From Hybos culiciformis (Eukaryota; Arthropoda; Insecta; Diptera; Hybotidae): a DNA stretch of 64,000 bases. This document shows positions 27,005 through 42,000 of this stretch, piece by piece. Where the stretch lies: positions 95,179,750-95,243,749 of the forward strand of contig OZ023274.1 of assembly GCA_964007475.1 (NCBI GenBank), read 5' to 3'. A program made the position numbers and the translations under genes. Numbering within the stretch: position 1 is the first letter of the stretch; each line of letters starts with the position of its first letter. The notes under the pieces are model-generated. The model was given only the letters and a program-made list of their open reading frames with translations. It searched no databases and was not told where the DNA came from.

Positions 27005-30000
27005 CCTTTATATCATTATCAAAAAGTAAAAATTAATAAGTGATTAATTATGTAATTATTATGTAATTATATCTATACTTCTAATAATTGTTAGATAATA
27101 TTATGTACATTTTGTTACTTAAGACTGCTATATAAGCAGGTAGCAGTGAATAGCTGTTTCTAGATTTTAACATTTCTTTTTTAAATTGATATCAATAAAT
27201 ATTCATTATATGTAGATCTTTTGACCAGAATTGAATATAATAAAATACAAATAGGTCCTTTTTATATAAATATTAAAGTCTTTATTTATGTTGAGTAAAC
27301 ACAACTAAAAGTTGAGATATAAATTTAATGTGAATCTAAATAAAAAAAAAGAATTAAAAGCTTTTTTTATAGCAAATTTTATTTTTCAAGTGACACAAAT
27401 TTTTTTTTTTGTTATCATTTTTCTGTTATTGCAAATTAATTTCAGTTTTCTACTAATTCTGTTCTAACTAAAACGTATCAGTGAAATAAATAAATTTATT
27501 TTCTTGAAAAAATAATAAAAACAAAAATTATATTAAGAAAAATTAAGAAATTTTATAAATTATTAAGTATTAAATTTTTTTTTTTTTTGTAATTACTTTA
27601 AAATATATTTTGTGGTTTAACTTAAATTTTATCAAAACAAAAACAATTTTTATTTAAAAAATTATTGTGTATACAACAGAGAGAGAGTGCCAATAAATTT
27701 AATATTTATTTACACGAAATTAAAGACATAAATAATGTAAGTATGTATATAATTTTGATTGAAGGTTTTCATGATCGTGAATGCCTAGAATTTTGGGAAC
27801 TGATTAATTATATTTTGTTTACACATTTTATATATCGTTATTAATTTTTTGAATAATAATAACAACAAAAAATAAATTTTTAGGTCAGAAAATATACATA
27901 TTAAGAATGTTCGTGAAATTTTGAAATATTGATAAGTCCTAATAATTTAATAAATTCAAATATAGTATTATCAGATGTTCCCAATAAATTGTTCTCATTT
28001 AGATGATAAAATTTAATTGTAGCAAAAATTATAATTTTTTTTTATAAATTTCTAAATCATAAATTTTTGTTGAAAATAATATTCAACTAGTAAGAGTTAA
28101 TTAAAAACCCTTAACTTTACCCTTACTTCAATATAACTGCCAAGGCTCGCACTAAATTTTCAATTCGAAGAACATTTGATATAAATTTTAAACATTTACT
28201 TTCTGTTTAAATATTCTGTGACATTTAAAATGATTGGAATCGTTTCCAAAATAAATTTCAAAATTAAGCTTTCTCAATTCAGTAAAATTAGATTTTAAAT
28301 AAATTTATTTACCTACTTCGAGTTGTCGACTGTACACATAAAAAAGAGCCATTATTTAAAATCTCTATAATGTTTTTGCATATTGTGATTAATTAAATAC
28401 CAAGACATTGTGAACCCACACAATTAAATATTCCAAAATTGAGGTATATGACCAAAATAAGCAGGATTTAAAGTTTGAACAGAGTATACGGCATATCATT
28501 AAAATCTATTCACAAATTTCTACTTTACACTATCTACACATAATGCATATCATATTATTATCAAAGCAACAAAAGGGTTAAATTTATTAATAAAGTTTAC
28601 AAAGGTTCAGATAAATTGCATTGTTGCGTATATAATATTTTCAAGATTTATTCTTTTTGTTGTTGTTGTTGTTAAAATCACATTTTATCAACAAAAATAT
28701 TAATAAAAAAATAAATAATAAACAGAAACGCAACAGTTTTTCCTCCCCTGTAAGTAATACTATGTAAAAAACAAATATAGGAAAAATGAATTTCAGATAA
28801 GGCGCCAAGAAAAATGGAAAACGGAAATTAAATTGAAATGAAAAAAAAAATTGTAGTATAGTGTAGTGACCATAACATATCATATATTGAATCATATATC
28901 AAACAGATTTCTATAAATAATGTCCAGAAATTATTTTCTCTTCGGTAATTTTTTTAATAAATAATTCAAAAAATATTGATTATTTGGACTGAAGTATATA
29001 TATAACGTTAATTGGGTTTCTTATTATTCTCTTGTCCTAAATTAAGGTTTTCTTTCATTTAATTTTTTTTTTAAGTTTTTAACGTCAATATTGTACTTTT
29101 CTTATTAAAAATACTTGGCAATAATTAAATTTCTTAAATTTTATTCGCAAAAGTTTTGACAGTATTTATTTCATTGTAAATATGATGAAGATCAAGTGCA
29201 TATTTATTTAAGGCCCAACGAACTTGTAATTTTATTAGCTATACTACATTACCATTATTTATTTACTTTATTATATAGAAAGTGGATATTTATTTGAAAT
29301 TCTTAAAACATACATGCGTATAAGACACCTGAACTTTTTTATGGTTAATATAAATATAGTTTTTATTATAGGAAAGTTTTGATGTTTAAATTTTCCTAAA
29401 AAGATTTTCTAAAGCTTTTTTTTTTTAGCTATAATTTTTCATTTTTCATTCTATAATTATAATAATTTTGTTTTGATCTTTTATTATTATTTTTTTTAAT
29501 ATTATAATAAATGTATCAAATTTTTCTACATTCTATTCGGAATTTCAAATTATTTTATAGGAAGAAAAATTTAATATAATTTAAATGATTCAGTTTAGCA
29601 AGGTCTAGGAATGAGTACGTTTTAATGGATAAAAAATAATACGTTTTAATTATTTTTGTTTGAGATCTTAATGCCTTGTTTATAGCTAATTGACCTATCT
29701 GAAAAAATGGTACCGTAAAAACCGTTTTCTATATTATTATTCTATTTATATTTAAGCAAATTTACTGAAAATGAAGATATTAATTTTATCTATTTTTCGT
29801 AAAAAGAATTTTTTAAAAATATTTTCAAATAACTAAGAAAATTGAAAAAAAATGAAAAATTTCATTACTTCACAAAATTATTTTTTTGTTTCTTTTTCAT
29901 TACGTTTCCTACCTATCATAATATTTTTTTACGATACCTTTCCTTTAAAAAATTATTTTTTGTTTTTTTTTATATTTTTTGCAGTTGATTTTTTACTTTC

Positions 30001-33000
30001 AGATAAAATTAGCTGTGAATAGGTTTCCGGAACATTCCTCCAAAAATTACTTTACTGTGGTAGCTATAAACAACGCATAACTTAATTGAAGTAATAATAA
30101 GAATGTCCTTGATTTAATTTCTCATGTATTTATAAATATGGGAGTCAGTGAAAATTTTTTAATACTTAATTTTTTCAATTGCGTGTGTTTCACTTAACTA
30201 ATTAATATTTCTTGTAGTTTTTTAATTGTTTTCTTCCAAATTTAAATTAATTTAAAATAAATTGATTTTTATTGATATTTATTTTATTCCTGTATAGTTT
30301 TCTATTGATATTTCTTAAAAAATATAATATATATTTTTTGCGAACCGACTGTAATTGCTATATCCAGTTCGCACTATAATTAATCAAGTTAATAAAAATT
30401 TTTGACAAAAGTCTTTCATAATCTATATCAACAAATTTTTGAACTCAAAATAAATAAAAATGTTGAGGACTCTAACTCTGATAAAAATCTAGACATTGTT
30501 CAAGTAAAAAAAATGTTTTCTATATTAATATTTAAACTTATATTTTATTAATAGGCTCTTAAGGGTAGTACTGTAAAATATTTCTAGGAAAAATTAAACG
30601 AAATAATTTCACAGAAATAAAATTTGGCTAAAAACAGCCAAAATCCTAAATATTAATTTATTCTAGAAAACTTTAATTTTAATAAATTACAGCATATGAG
30701 ATTTTAAATTCGATATCATTTTTATTACTTTATTTAACATTATTGTTATGTTACGACAGTAATATTTTTCTAAGCCCTGAAAATATTTTATGCATTTTAT
30801 GTTACATCAAAATATTTCCGGATTAATGAGAGTTTTTGACATTTAATTATCTTTAATTATTTCACATTTATTTAATTCCGTTAAAATGAACATAACACGT
30901 GAACACGTGAACGAATGAAATAATTATTGTTCTAAATTATAATTCATAAATTTAAGAATCAATTAATTTGCGATTTTTAGTTTGTTTCTTTTTAATTTTA
31001 ATAAATATTTTTTAATTAATATTGTTTTTATAATTGAAACGTGATGATTTGGAATAATTTTATATTTCTGATTAGAAAATTAAATAAATAACAACATATA
31101 CTTATAAATAATAAGCACGTCATTGTGGGGCGTTTATAAAGTTTAATAGGAGATTTCAAGAGTTAAAGGTTGAAATGATGCAACTTAAAAAGTCGAGATA
31201 AAATCAAGTCAATAATAATTTATTAATATTTTAAAAAGTATCTCTGATATTAAAATAAATTACACTCATTGTAAAAAACTAGTTGTTAAGTAACTTATTT
31301 TTTGTATACAAATATATGTGGTTTATTAATGAGAACTAGTGAATGCTATCGGTGGGGTATTTCTTTAAATTTTAAAATTTTTAGTTACGATTCTCTTTGA
31401 TTGAAACAATCTGTACAGCATTTTTCCAGGCAATCTAATTACTTTGTTAACATAATTACTAGAAAACCCCGACAAAATTAATGTGAGATATTTTTCGTAT
31501 GAAAATAATTATAAAATTATTATTTAAATATTTTTTATTTTATTTTTTTTACCACTAACTAGTACATATTCATTTTATTTGCTATAATTTATAGTTGTTG
31601 ATAAATTTAGAATCAATTACTTAATAATTATGTTTATCTCTATATCATTTGATTTTATTTAATTGAAACATGAAAAAAAAAAAAATTAGTGTATAATCAT
31701 AAATGTATAATTATGTTTATTTTGATATTTAAACACTTTTTAATTATCTTGTTATTAGAAATATAGCAGCATAAAATAAAACTCTACATGTAAATTTGTA
31801 CAAGTACATAATAAACGTCATCAAGGCAAATATTAAATATGTATATTATTTTTGACCATCATACATTATATATTTTTTTTATTGAATCCAGTTAAATCTG
31901 GTTTGATAAATTGGGTTGAATTTCATTTTATTAAAAATATTTATTTATTTATTTTTTTTTTTTTTTTGTCATATACAAATTTGAAACATGATTGAAACAT
32001 AATCCGCGAATATTGTACCTATCAATTTTATATTTTTTTTTATTTTTTTGATGAATGTTTTATTAAGACAGTTTAGGTATTATGTTTATGTTTATTTCAA
32101 ACTATTAATTAATTATAACAAATATTACTTAGGTAAGCATACATTTAACAAGGCATACAAAAAAGAATATCTTGCGCGGGGTAAACAATTGAAACTCTCG
32201 AAGAAAGGGTTCAGTTTCAAAATCGTTCATATTAGCTCAACAAAATCATAAATAGTAATTCCTTTATTTAAAAAAGAAATGTTTTATTGCTCAAAAATTA
32301 TCAGATTCTGTCCAAGACTGTAAAATTAAATCTAAAATCTGTAAAAAAAAAGAAATTAAACTTAAAAACTGATGCAATAATTTTTTTTTACAAGTTCATT
32401 TGTGGTTTTTACATTTCTTTTGACCTTCTTTTTTCTAATCAAGGTCTCTTCAACCTTTAAAAATTCATCATGGTTGTACATTCACGTCATTCAACAATTA
32501 GTGTTTCTATAATATTTGAAAACAAAAAATATATATAATATGCCTGACAATTACAATAGGCAAATTAATTATACGGCAATATTATTTTTTGAAACAATTA
32601 AATAAAAAATATACGTTCTGTGGTTTTTAAGATTGTTTATTAAAACATTTTAAATTAAAATCATCGAAAAAAAAAATTTGGCATGTATATATAACTTATA
32701 CGATAATTCATAAATGTCTATTTGCCGTTTTAATATCAAGGTTAGAAACAAAATTTCTTTAATATTTTTGAAACACACAAAAAAGTATAAAAATTTATGT
32801 ATCAAACTTCAAACATATCTTATAGATAGCGATATATTTTATTTTCATGCTTTGTTTACATAAATTTTTATTTTTATTTTATAGACAAAAACAAAAAATT
32901 CTCAAAATATATAAAATAAAAAAATTAAATGAAAACTCATTATTTTTTTGTCATGTCTTTGTTTACTTTTTTTTTTAAAAACTCACGTGCTATACGTAAT

Positions 33001-36000
33001 TAATTATGCATAAATATTTATTATATTTATTATCATATATAAATATTATTATTATTATTATTATTATTACTAGTAGTAAATATAAATATAAAGAGCAAGA
33101 AAAGTTAAATGAACGAATTTTATAAAGAATTTGCTAGACAAAAATTTATGCAAAAAGAAAATTAAAAAAAAAAAAACGAATTAAAAAATTAAATAAAATA
33201 AATAAAAATAAATGAAGATAAGAAATTAGTTTCTTTTATAATTCACGCGTATTTTATGTATTCTCGCCTTGATAATATATATTCTCATTTTATTTATTTT
33301 GACTTAATTTTCTATTTGGGTTCAAAATTAATAAAAATTCATAATTTTTTTTTGGGTTGATAATATATTTATATATTATTTTATTTTATTTGAATTTGTT
33401 TATATTTGCAAAATAATCTAATATTTGAAAAAATATTTAATTTGTTTTTTTCATACTACATATAAGATTTTAGCATATATGATGAAAATTAAAATATATT
33501 ATACATAAATATATTAATATACAATATACCCCATTAACCATATGATTTTTATTATTATCATAATTTTTATTTTTTTTTAAATATTTTTGTTAAATATTTA
33601 TAAGAATTTGTTGAAATTGTAGTGTTCATTCACCTTTTTGTTAAATTATGGTTTTGGATTTAAATTTAAATTAGTCTGTTTTTGTTTTGTTTGATAATAT
33701 TTTGATAGTATTGTATGAGTTCTTTATTTTCTTAAAACTTAATCATCTTCAGAATATTTTTTGTTTATGATTCTTGATAATATTCAGTATATACATATTT
33801 TTCGATTTCGAGGCAACCCAAAATTTAACTTGTTCGGCTGATCCGTAAAGCTATGATTTATTTATGACCTTAAATGGGTGGTTTTCGTATAATCAAACCA
33901 TGGTTTCTTGATAGTTAATAGCTAGCAGATTTTTAGATTTTTATTTTATCTCTCTATATCTTTTTATCTTTTGAGTACCTATAAACTGATGATAATCATA
34001 ATAATATATTTATTGTGCCTATTACCACATTTAAGGTCACATTATATAATGTTTTAATATTAAAACATTTTTTTACTCGAAATAAATAAGCTCCCTTTTT
34101 AAATAGTTTAAATTTTTAATAATAATTTTTGATACTTTTTGTATATAAAAATAATTTGAATCGCTCACCTCGGTCATAAAAAAAAAAAAATAGGAAACAA
34201 TTTTTCGCATAATAAGTATTCCCTTTTAATAGTCATCATAAATTTTGTGTATCAACAAATTATAAACATTATTTTTTGTTTAATTTTTTTTTTCAATTAA
34301 AATAAGGAAAATTTTTTGTTATCAATGAAAACATTTTTTAAGCATGCTAATTTTCCTTAAATTAAATTTATAGTATTTTTATTACCCCCACATAAATATT
34401 TCCGTATTCTATAATCGAATAAAATCAACAATTTCACCTTAGCGCAAGGAAGTTATTATGTAAAATAACCTTAATTTCATTTTATATGTTATTTAGAAAT
34501 TATTTTAATTTTAATTTATATAATTTTTTTTCGAAACTTTTAATTTTATGAATATTCTGTTTCGATTTTTTATTTATATTATTTTAGGAAGTCGTGTAAA
34601 ACTTATTGTTCTAGATTTTCATTCAAATCTATAAAAATTGACACAAAATGTGTTTCTTAGAAAGCTTCTTCACTGAAAGTGTTTAGCGTACCAGACACTC
34701 TGTCCAAATTCATTAATAATTTCAGTAAAAATGATGAACGAAAACACCAAATAAAATAGTATTACGTATTGGGTAGAAATTTTGTGGAAACGTTTTCTTA
34801 TAAACATTTTAAATTGTTCCTTTCGAACCAAAAACATTGAGCTCAATATTTCTAAAAGGCATCAATGACTTACTTTACTTAACCTATATAATTTTCAATT
34901 TGAGAATACCACCCTAATCAAATAAATAAACCAAAAATATAAACTAGTTTGCTTAAAATTTTATTTTTCCATATCTTTATTAAGTATATACTTTTATTTT
35001 ATATTTTGTTTACATATTTTTTATTTTTGTATTTGTTGACAAAAAAAAAAATCTTTTCATTTACTTTGAAGAAAAATGTGAAAATGTTAAATAACATTTA
35101 TGACGTTTTAGCTGAATATTGGAATAATATATAATAGTACACACCATATGAATTCATGAAAATTTTCTGAAAATATAAAATAAATTAAATTAGTTTTTAT
35201 CAATATTCGTACGGAATCAGACGACGTTCTCGCATTTGATATTTATTTTTTTTTGTATTTTTATTTATTAAAAAATATTTTTGAAATTTGTTTATTTTTA
35301 ACAATTATTTTCAAATAAATTAGAAAATAACTTATTAAGTTTAGACTTTTAGAGATAAGGTGAATTAAATATGTATATAAAAACAATTTTTTATTCTATT
35401 AATTAGAAAAATTAAATAATTTGCATTTTGCTTCAATTTCAATATAATCAATTAAAAATTATTTAAGAAATTAAAAAGAACATAGTTTATGTACTTAAAT
35501 AAAAAGTTATATATTATTATTCAAAATCTTAATCGATGAATATATAAAGTTCAATAAAGTTCAAACAAGGATATCATTGAAAGTTTTAAAAATTTTAATT
35601 AAAAAAAAAAATTTTATCTTATTATTTATTATCTTATCATTATTTTTTTTTTGGTCAAAATAAAAATTTTTCGATAAAAAGTCAATAATTTATTATTACA
35701 AAACATATTGAGAAATATTCATATAAGGATCGCAACCCGAATTAAAGAACAACTTTTTTGGCAGAACATAAAATAATAAAATTCAAATGAATAGGTTGAA
35801 TATTTTTACGTCAACGAACTGCGGAAAATAAGACTCTTATCGTGACCTATGTTTAAAAAAAAACCAATTTGTCGCTAGTTTGGAGTTCATGACATCGGAC
35901 TTTGTATTTTAGTTTTAGATTTTATTTCAATTTTGCGCTTATGTCACATATAAATGGCAATAAAAATGAAAAAAAAAACTTTCTCCAAAAAATTTAATTT

Positions 36001-37027
36001 AAAATTTTTGTTTATTAGTCAACTACTTTTACTATACACATATTATACTTTTATTTTTAACACAAGTTATTTAGGCTTTTGTTTTGGGTTATTTAATTAT
36101 AAAAAATTATTCTTCATTGTCACCAATGATTAAAAAAAAAAATTTCAAAATTTGCAAAATTAAAAAATTTATTTTAATAATAAATTCTTAATTGTAATAC
36201 TTGTTTATTTTCAATATCCGCAAAACAGTGTTGTTTAGCTTCTTTTTGATAGCCCGAATCTTCATGATTTTCAAGTTTCAACTTATTTAACCTCTGTTTG
36301 TCAACTTAATAGAATGATTAAAAGAAATTTAATTAAAAAAAAATTTAGTTATTTTTTTGGGACAAAAAATAAGCAAAGAAAAGGAAAGTTTATTTTTTGA
36401 TAATTTTTAATTATTAATTATGAATTAAATCAAATTATATAGAAATTATATTGAAATGATCACAATATAATATAATAAACAAAAAGATCATAAAACAAAC
36501 AAATTAAAGTCGTAATTCACTTCGTCATTGATAAGAAATGAAATCCGCGGCTTAGACATTATGCCTATATATGTATACTTTGATTAATGTGGAATTCTGA
36601 TAATTGATTTTATGTAAATGATATTAAATTTATAACTCGTTCGTCTTTTAAGAACTTTCATACGGATAAATTGATAATATTTCATGAAATAAACTTAATT
36701 CTTATATCTTATAGCTTTTTGATAAAAACATTGACATTTTAATTTTAATTAATAAAAAAAAAAAAACTCTTCAACATAGTCAAGTGATCCATACTTGACT
36801 TTGAAAACCGATTAAAACAAGACCATATTGATTACGAAGCAAAATTGATATAATTTTTAAATTTTTTTTTGAGAAAGCAATCTTATCAGACATTATGTAT
36901 TTATTGTATATAACATATTGTTTCCAAGCTTTAATATCAGCTAATAGTCGTATGCCACAATTATTGCTAATAGTATATAATAAAATAATTATAATAATAA
37001 TTAAAATTTATTATTTTTATTTTACAG
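27005..37027. other. Gene-free AT-rich stretch upstream of the first sugar transporter
   Basis: About 10 kb without a recognised coding exon. An untranslated leader exon of the sugar transporter gene is expected here or further upstream, because its first coding exon begins at a splice acceptor (37026-37027), but I could not locate it. Microsatellites: TTG at about 28657-28673 and ATT at about 33044-33069. Confidence 0.45.
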
Positions 37028-37034
37028 ATTAAAA

Positions 37035-39072
37035 ATGGACTTTAAAGATGAGGAGCTAAAGAATTTAAATGAAAAAGGAAAGAATGATATACTTGTTAAT
37101 GGATTACAAAGATCAACAAGTTTAAAGCCACTAGGTCTTAGAACTACGGCTGTAACACGCCAAGTGAGTATATATCGTAAACATTTATCTATCGTACTAT
37201 GACGTTTCTCAATAAACTTTGATATGAATAATCTTAATGAAGTACTAACGATTTGATATAAATTTTAAACAGATTTCACATAATATAAACTTTATTCATT
37301 TTTCTTCTTTCAAAGGTTCTGATGGTGGTTTTAGGTAATTTAAGTGTTTTATCTGGAGGAATGGCGTTAGGATTTCCAGCAATCTCCCTAGATCAATTAG
37401 AAAACCCTAATGAACCGGTTTCATTATCCAAATCAGAATCTTCTTGGTTTGGTAGGTTTTTTAAATATACGAATTTATTTTTTATTTCACTTTTGAATTA
37501 AATGTACACCTATCAATTTGGGTATTAATTTTATTTTTTAATTGTATTTTATTTTTTATTTTTAGCGTCAATAAATACAATCGCTTGTCCTATTGGAGGA
37601 CTCTTAAGTGGTTACTTATTGGACAGATTCGGAAGAAGAAAAACTATTTTTGTGATAAATTTTACAGCACTTGCAGCATGGATTTTACTTAGTACTGCTT
37701 ATAGTACAAACGAAACAATATTTTTCACTCAAATAATGCTTTCGAGATTCATCATTGGTAAGTGGTGATAATGTTGAATATTATATTTAATTTTGTATTC
37801 CTTAAAACTGAAGACTAAACCTGATCTATCTTAACTAAAAAATCATAATCCTTTAAAATCTACATTTTATTAATTGTTTACTTCGAATTTTAGGTATAGC
37901 AACAGGGCTATCAAGCTCCCCAGTTGGTGTTTATTCTGCAGAAATTTCACATCCAGATTTAAGAGGTAGACTAACTTTAGGTACATCTATATCAACTGCT
38001 GTTGGAATATTTGTCATTTACACATTAGGCTACTTCATAAGGGTAAGAAAATTTAACGTTAACATTTTATAAAATATAATTTTTTAACCTAAAAATATTT
38101 GCTTTTTTGTAGAATGACTATCGGCTTATTAGTTCCATTGCTTGCGGATACGCAGTTGTAGCAACCATATTGACAATACCTCTGCCAGAATCACCAAGTT
38201 GGCTTTTATCTAAAGGTCGAAGTGAAGAAGCAAAAAAATCTTTAAAATATTTTAGAGGATTAAAGAAAACAGATAATTTTTATTACGAGGATTTTGAAAG
38301 TGAATTTACCAGATTAGAAAAATCAATAAATTCGAAAGATTCTGATAAAAAAGAGAATTTTATGAAATTACTTAGAAGACCAGAAGTATATAAGCCAATT
38401 TTGATAATGATTGGGTTCTTTGCGTGCCAACAATTTTCCGGTATTTTCGTTGTGATAGTTTATGCAGCTCGATTTTCGAAAGAAGCTGGTGTTAGTATTG
38501 ATGAAATTTTATGTGCTATGTTGGTGGGACTAACAAGAATTGTAACAACATTTTTGGTTGGTATATTATTGGATAAATGGGGTCGCAGACCACCAGCAAT
38601 GTTATCCGGGTTTGGAATGGGATTAAGTATGTTTGTATTGGCTGCCACAACCTGGTTCCCTGTTTTAGAAAATGTTCCATTTTTACCAGTTATTTGTATT
38701 ATTATGTTCATTTTTACAAGTACTTTGGGCCTAATGACATTACCATTCTCGATGATCTCTGAGGTATTTCCATTAAAAGTAAGAGGGCCGGCTGCAGGTA
38801 TAACCATTTGCTGTGGCTTCATAATGTCTTTCTTAACAATTAAAATGTTTGATACCATGATAAATGGCATGGGAAAAGAAAATCTTTTCGCATTTTATGG
38901 ATCTGTTTCATTTGCGGCTATATTTTATGTATATTTCTTTTTGCCAGAAACGAAAGGTAAAACTTTAGCTGAAATCGAAGATTACTTCCGGTATGGAAAA
39001 AAGGGTGGTCCAGGCCTAGATAATGATTCAGATGATATTATGAAGGAAGTTTATGTTAAAACGAAAGAATAA
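37035..39072 (+). CDS. Facilitated trehalose/sugar transporter Tret1-like (SLC2, MFS), copy 1
   Basis: Coding exons are 37035-37163, 37316-37451, 37566-37757, 37894-38042 and 38113-39072; all introns are GT-AG and join in frame to give 521 residues. The first exon opens at an acceptor (TTTTACAG, exon from 37028), so an upstream untranslated exon exists. It is a 12-helix plasma-membrane uniporter of the sugar porter family. Visible signatures are SGYLLDRFGRRKT (DRFGRRK at 108-114), PVGVYSAE...RGR in TM5, PESPSW (227-232), QQFSG (308-312) in TM7, DKWGRRP (356-362), SEVFPLKVRG (418-427) and a terminal PETKGKTLAEIEDYF (from 480). The N-terminal ~43 residues are cytoplasmic and contain SLKPLGLR, shared with copy 2. 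The GLUT1 Asn288 and Trp388 equivalents are Phe314 and Phe414, so the substrate may differ from classic glucose/trehalose carriers. A candidate AATAAA lies at 39392. Confidence 0.93.
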
Positions 39073-42000
39073 TGGAAACTTAAATACTTAGTGCATAAAA
39101 TCTTAGAATTTTTCTAAAAATTATTATAATTTTGAAGTTATTTCTCGGCTACGGAAAAAAAGGAAAGTAAATACTAGTGTACAAAGTAAGAAGATTATGC
39201 TATTTGAAAATAATAAGTGCCATATAATAATCGAGAAAAGCTATTATTTATTTTTAATATTTTCCATTTATCGAAAAAAAAAAAACAAAAAACTTAAAAG
39301 AAAATTCTACAAAAAATGTATATTCTGGCTCATTGCCAGCACGAGCAGATTATAATTTTAACAACAGATTTTCTTAATTTTAAATCTGATAAATAAAAAT
39401 CTTGAACGAAAAATTTTAAATCAAAATATTTTTTTAAAATGGAATATTGACCGATACAAAACAAGTTAATTGTTAAACTACTTAAATATATATAATTAAA
39501 TATTACAAATAATTTAATAATTGTATAAAAAATTTAAAAAACATAATATCGAAATTATTTTTTATATAAGAAAAGATTTTTAATATATTGTTGATATTTA
39601 GATAGTTGATATTTAGATAGTTGATACTTAAATAATTTTAACAAAAATAAATAAAAAATATATAATATTAAAATCATGAACCTTTATAATATACTTGTAT
39701 ATAATAATTAGAAAAATAACACTGCCTATTTAGTGCCTTATTAAAATTATGAAAATCAGCTATTTAAAATAATTTTATTATATGTGAAAATTAGCAAAAA
39801 AAAAAAAATTATTTGAAAGATATTTATGAAAACTGAAAACAGGGTATTTATTATTATATTTTTTTTTTTTTATATAATTAAGTGTACTATGGAGTTCAAT
39901 GTAGGTGAAATAATGCGTGAAATATTTTTACTAGAAATAAAACTTTTGAAGTAAAATTGTTTCATCCAAAATATCTTTATAAATTTTTAATTTATTAATT
40001 TGTTGTTTAATTAATTTAATAAATTATTTTACGCATTATTTTATCAGCCAACTCGATTCTATAAGTTTTTAGAATCTAATAACATCATTATGTTCAATTT
40101 TGTATATAATTAATGTTTATTAAATTAATTCAATTTAGTTGGGATGATTAAAGTAAATGACGCAAAAATATAAAATAAAATAACTATACTATATTGACAA
40201 AAATTTTAACATATACATAGCTTTAATAATTTAAATTGAATAAAATTGAACATTTTGAAATACAGGAATAGTGTGAGATTTTGTTTGATGCTGTGATAAA
40301 ATATTAAGATTTGCATGTTTAAAACATAATGCACAAAATTTGTTTGTAAATAAATTTTAAGAATTATATATTTTTATAGAGAATTGTTTTTTTTTTTTTA
40401 ATATCTTAAAACTATTTGAATATTAAGTAAATAAATTTTATAATTGTCAAAAATAAAAAATAAAAATGTGTGTATTTTTTTTTTGTAGTGAAACTGAGAA
40501 TTGACGAAAAATTGGACTAAATTATTGAAAAATCTTGAAAATCCAACAAATTTAATAAATAAAAAAAAAGAAAGTTTTTAAACGAAATGAACATAATTTC
40601 TCTTAAATGGCATCAAAAGACTATTATCAGTAAGTTAAATGTTAGTAATATAATACAAATACCACATAATCAGATATCATACATGAATATAACAATTTTC
40701 TTCGCAATCCAGACTCCAGTTCGAATCCTTGAAAACATTTTTTGAAGTTCCATTAAGCGACATCTATCTACCCAACCCATCACATTAATTTTCATCAGAA
40801 TCCATCAAAACTTGAAAAAAAAAAATGAAAATAAACGAGATTGTTAATATTTTTGCTTTATATTGATTAGTCTTCTTAGTGACGGACGAACTGACTTGAT
40901 GAAAATATTATTTTTAATTTTTGATGGAAAAAGGGGCAAACAATATATTTATTATTTTAACCGCCAAAATATAAAAATTGATTTTTTTTAAATCAGAATT
41001 AAAAAATAAAAAATTAAGCTTAGATTAGATACTTGAAGTATAATTAAATTAATATTTTTTTTACAACTTGAGGCTTTTTTGATATTAAATTTCATTCCAA
41101 TTTCATTGACAAAAAAATAAAAATTAAACAAAGGTGTTTTTAAAAAAAGCAAAACATTAATAATATATTTATAGGAGCAATATTCAAAATAAAAATAAAA
41201 AAACAAATTAAAACAAAAAACACTTGAAATATAATTGCCGAGTAAAAGTAATAAAAAATTTAACGCAAACACTAATTGCTCTATAAATGTGACTTATACA
41301 GACCTGTTTATCGAAAAAAAAAATGTATATGTATGTATATTAAGGAAGTAATGAAATAATAAATATTTAATAATAATCTATAAATATATACATGATTGTA
41401 TGAAATATATTATGTGTAGTATTTTTTAATTCTTATTTTATTTCTGCATTCAAAGTGCAATTTTATCAAAATTTCTATAAAATAGTTTTTATGTTATTGT
41501 TGTTTTTATTATGTTAATAAAGATACTATGTACTTGACAACTTTGAATTGACTTTATCAAGTTCATTTCATTTTTAAAAATAAAATTCTCATTAATTAAT
41601 TGATTTATTTAAACAGAAATTAAAAACAAACCCTACAGAAAACCTCTAAGAACCATAAACACCAATGCTATATTTTGTTGGGATTCTTAAAAACTCTTTC
41701 ACGATTCCGCGGGTGCTTAACTTATTTGTTTCAACATTCACATTACTGTTGATCAAAGTTTGAAAAATCTAAAACTTATTTAAAAAAAAATTTCATTATA
41801 AAATCAACAAAATCAAACTTTGAACAAATTGACTGCAAAACCAAAGTGACAATTAAAAGACACAATTCATATTAATTAATTTTGTTTTTTTTTTGCGGAT
41901 AAAATTTTAAAACTTAATACAGTGTAAAATAAAAATGATTAAAAATTTATTAGAAATATTTCTTTTTATTATAGTACTATACTTTTTATTATCTTCCACC

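Noticed and set aside
34825..34920. LSSIFLKGINDL-like translation resembling an RT palm motif
   Set aside because: Only INDL and a few residues fit, and neighbouring RT motifs (PQGS, FADD) are not found.
38460..38870. 136-codon minus-strand open frame
   Set aside because: It is the antisense shadow of the last exon of the first sugar transporter; the 52301-52504 frame is the same for the second.
40711..40728. GTTCGAATCC, a tRNA B-box-like word
   Set aside because: There is no A box, acceptor stem or anticodon arm upstream. The same holds for GGTTCGATTCG near 54716.
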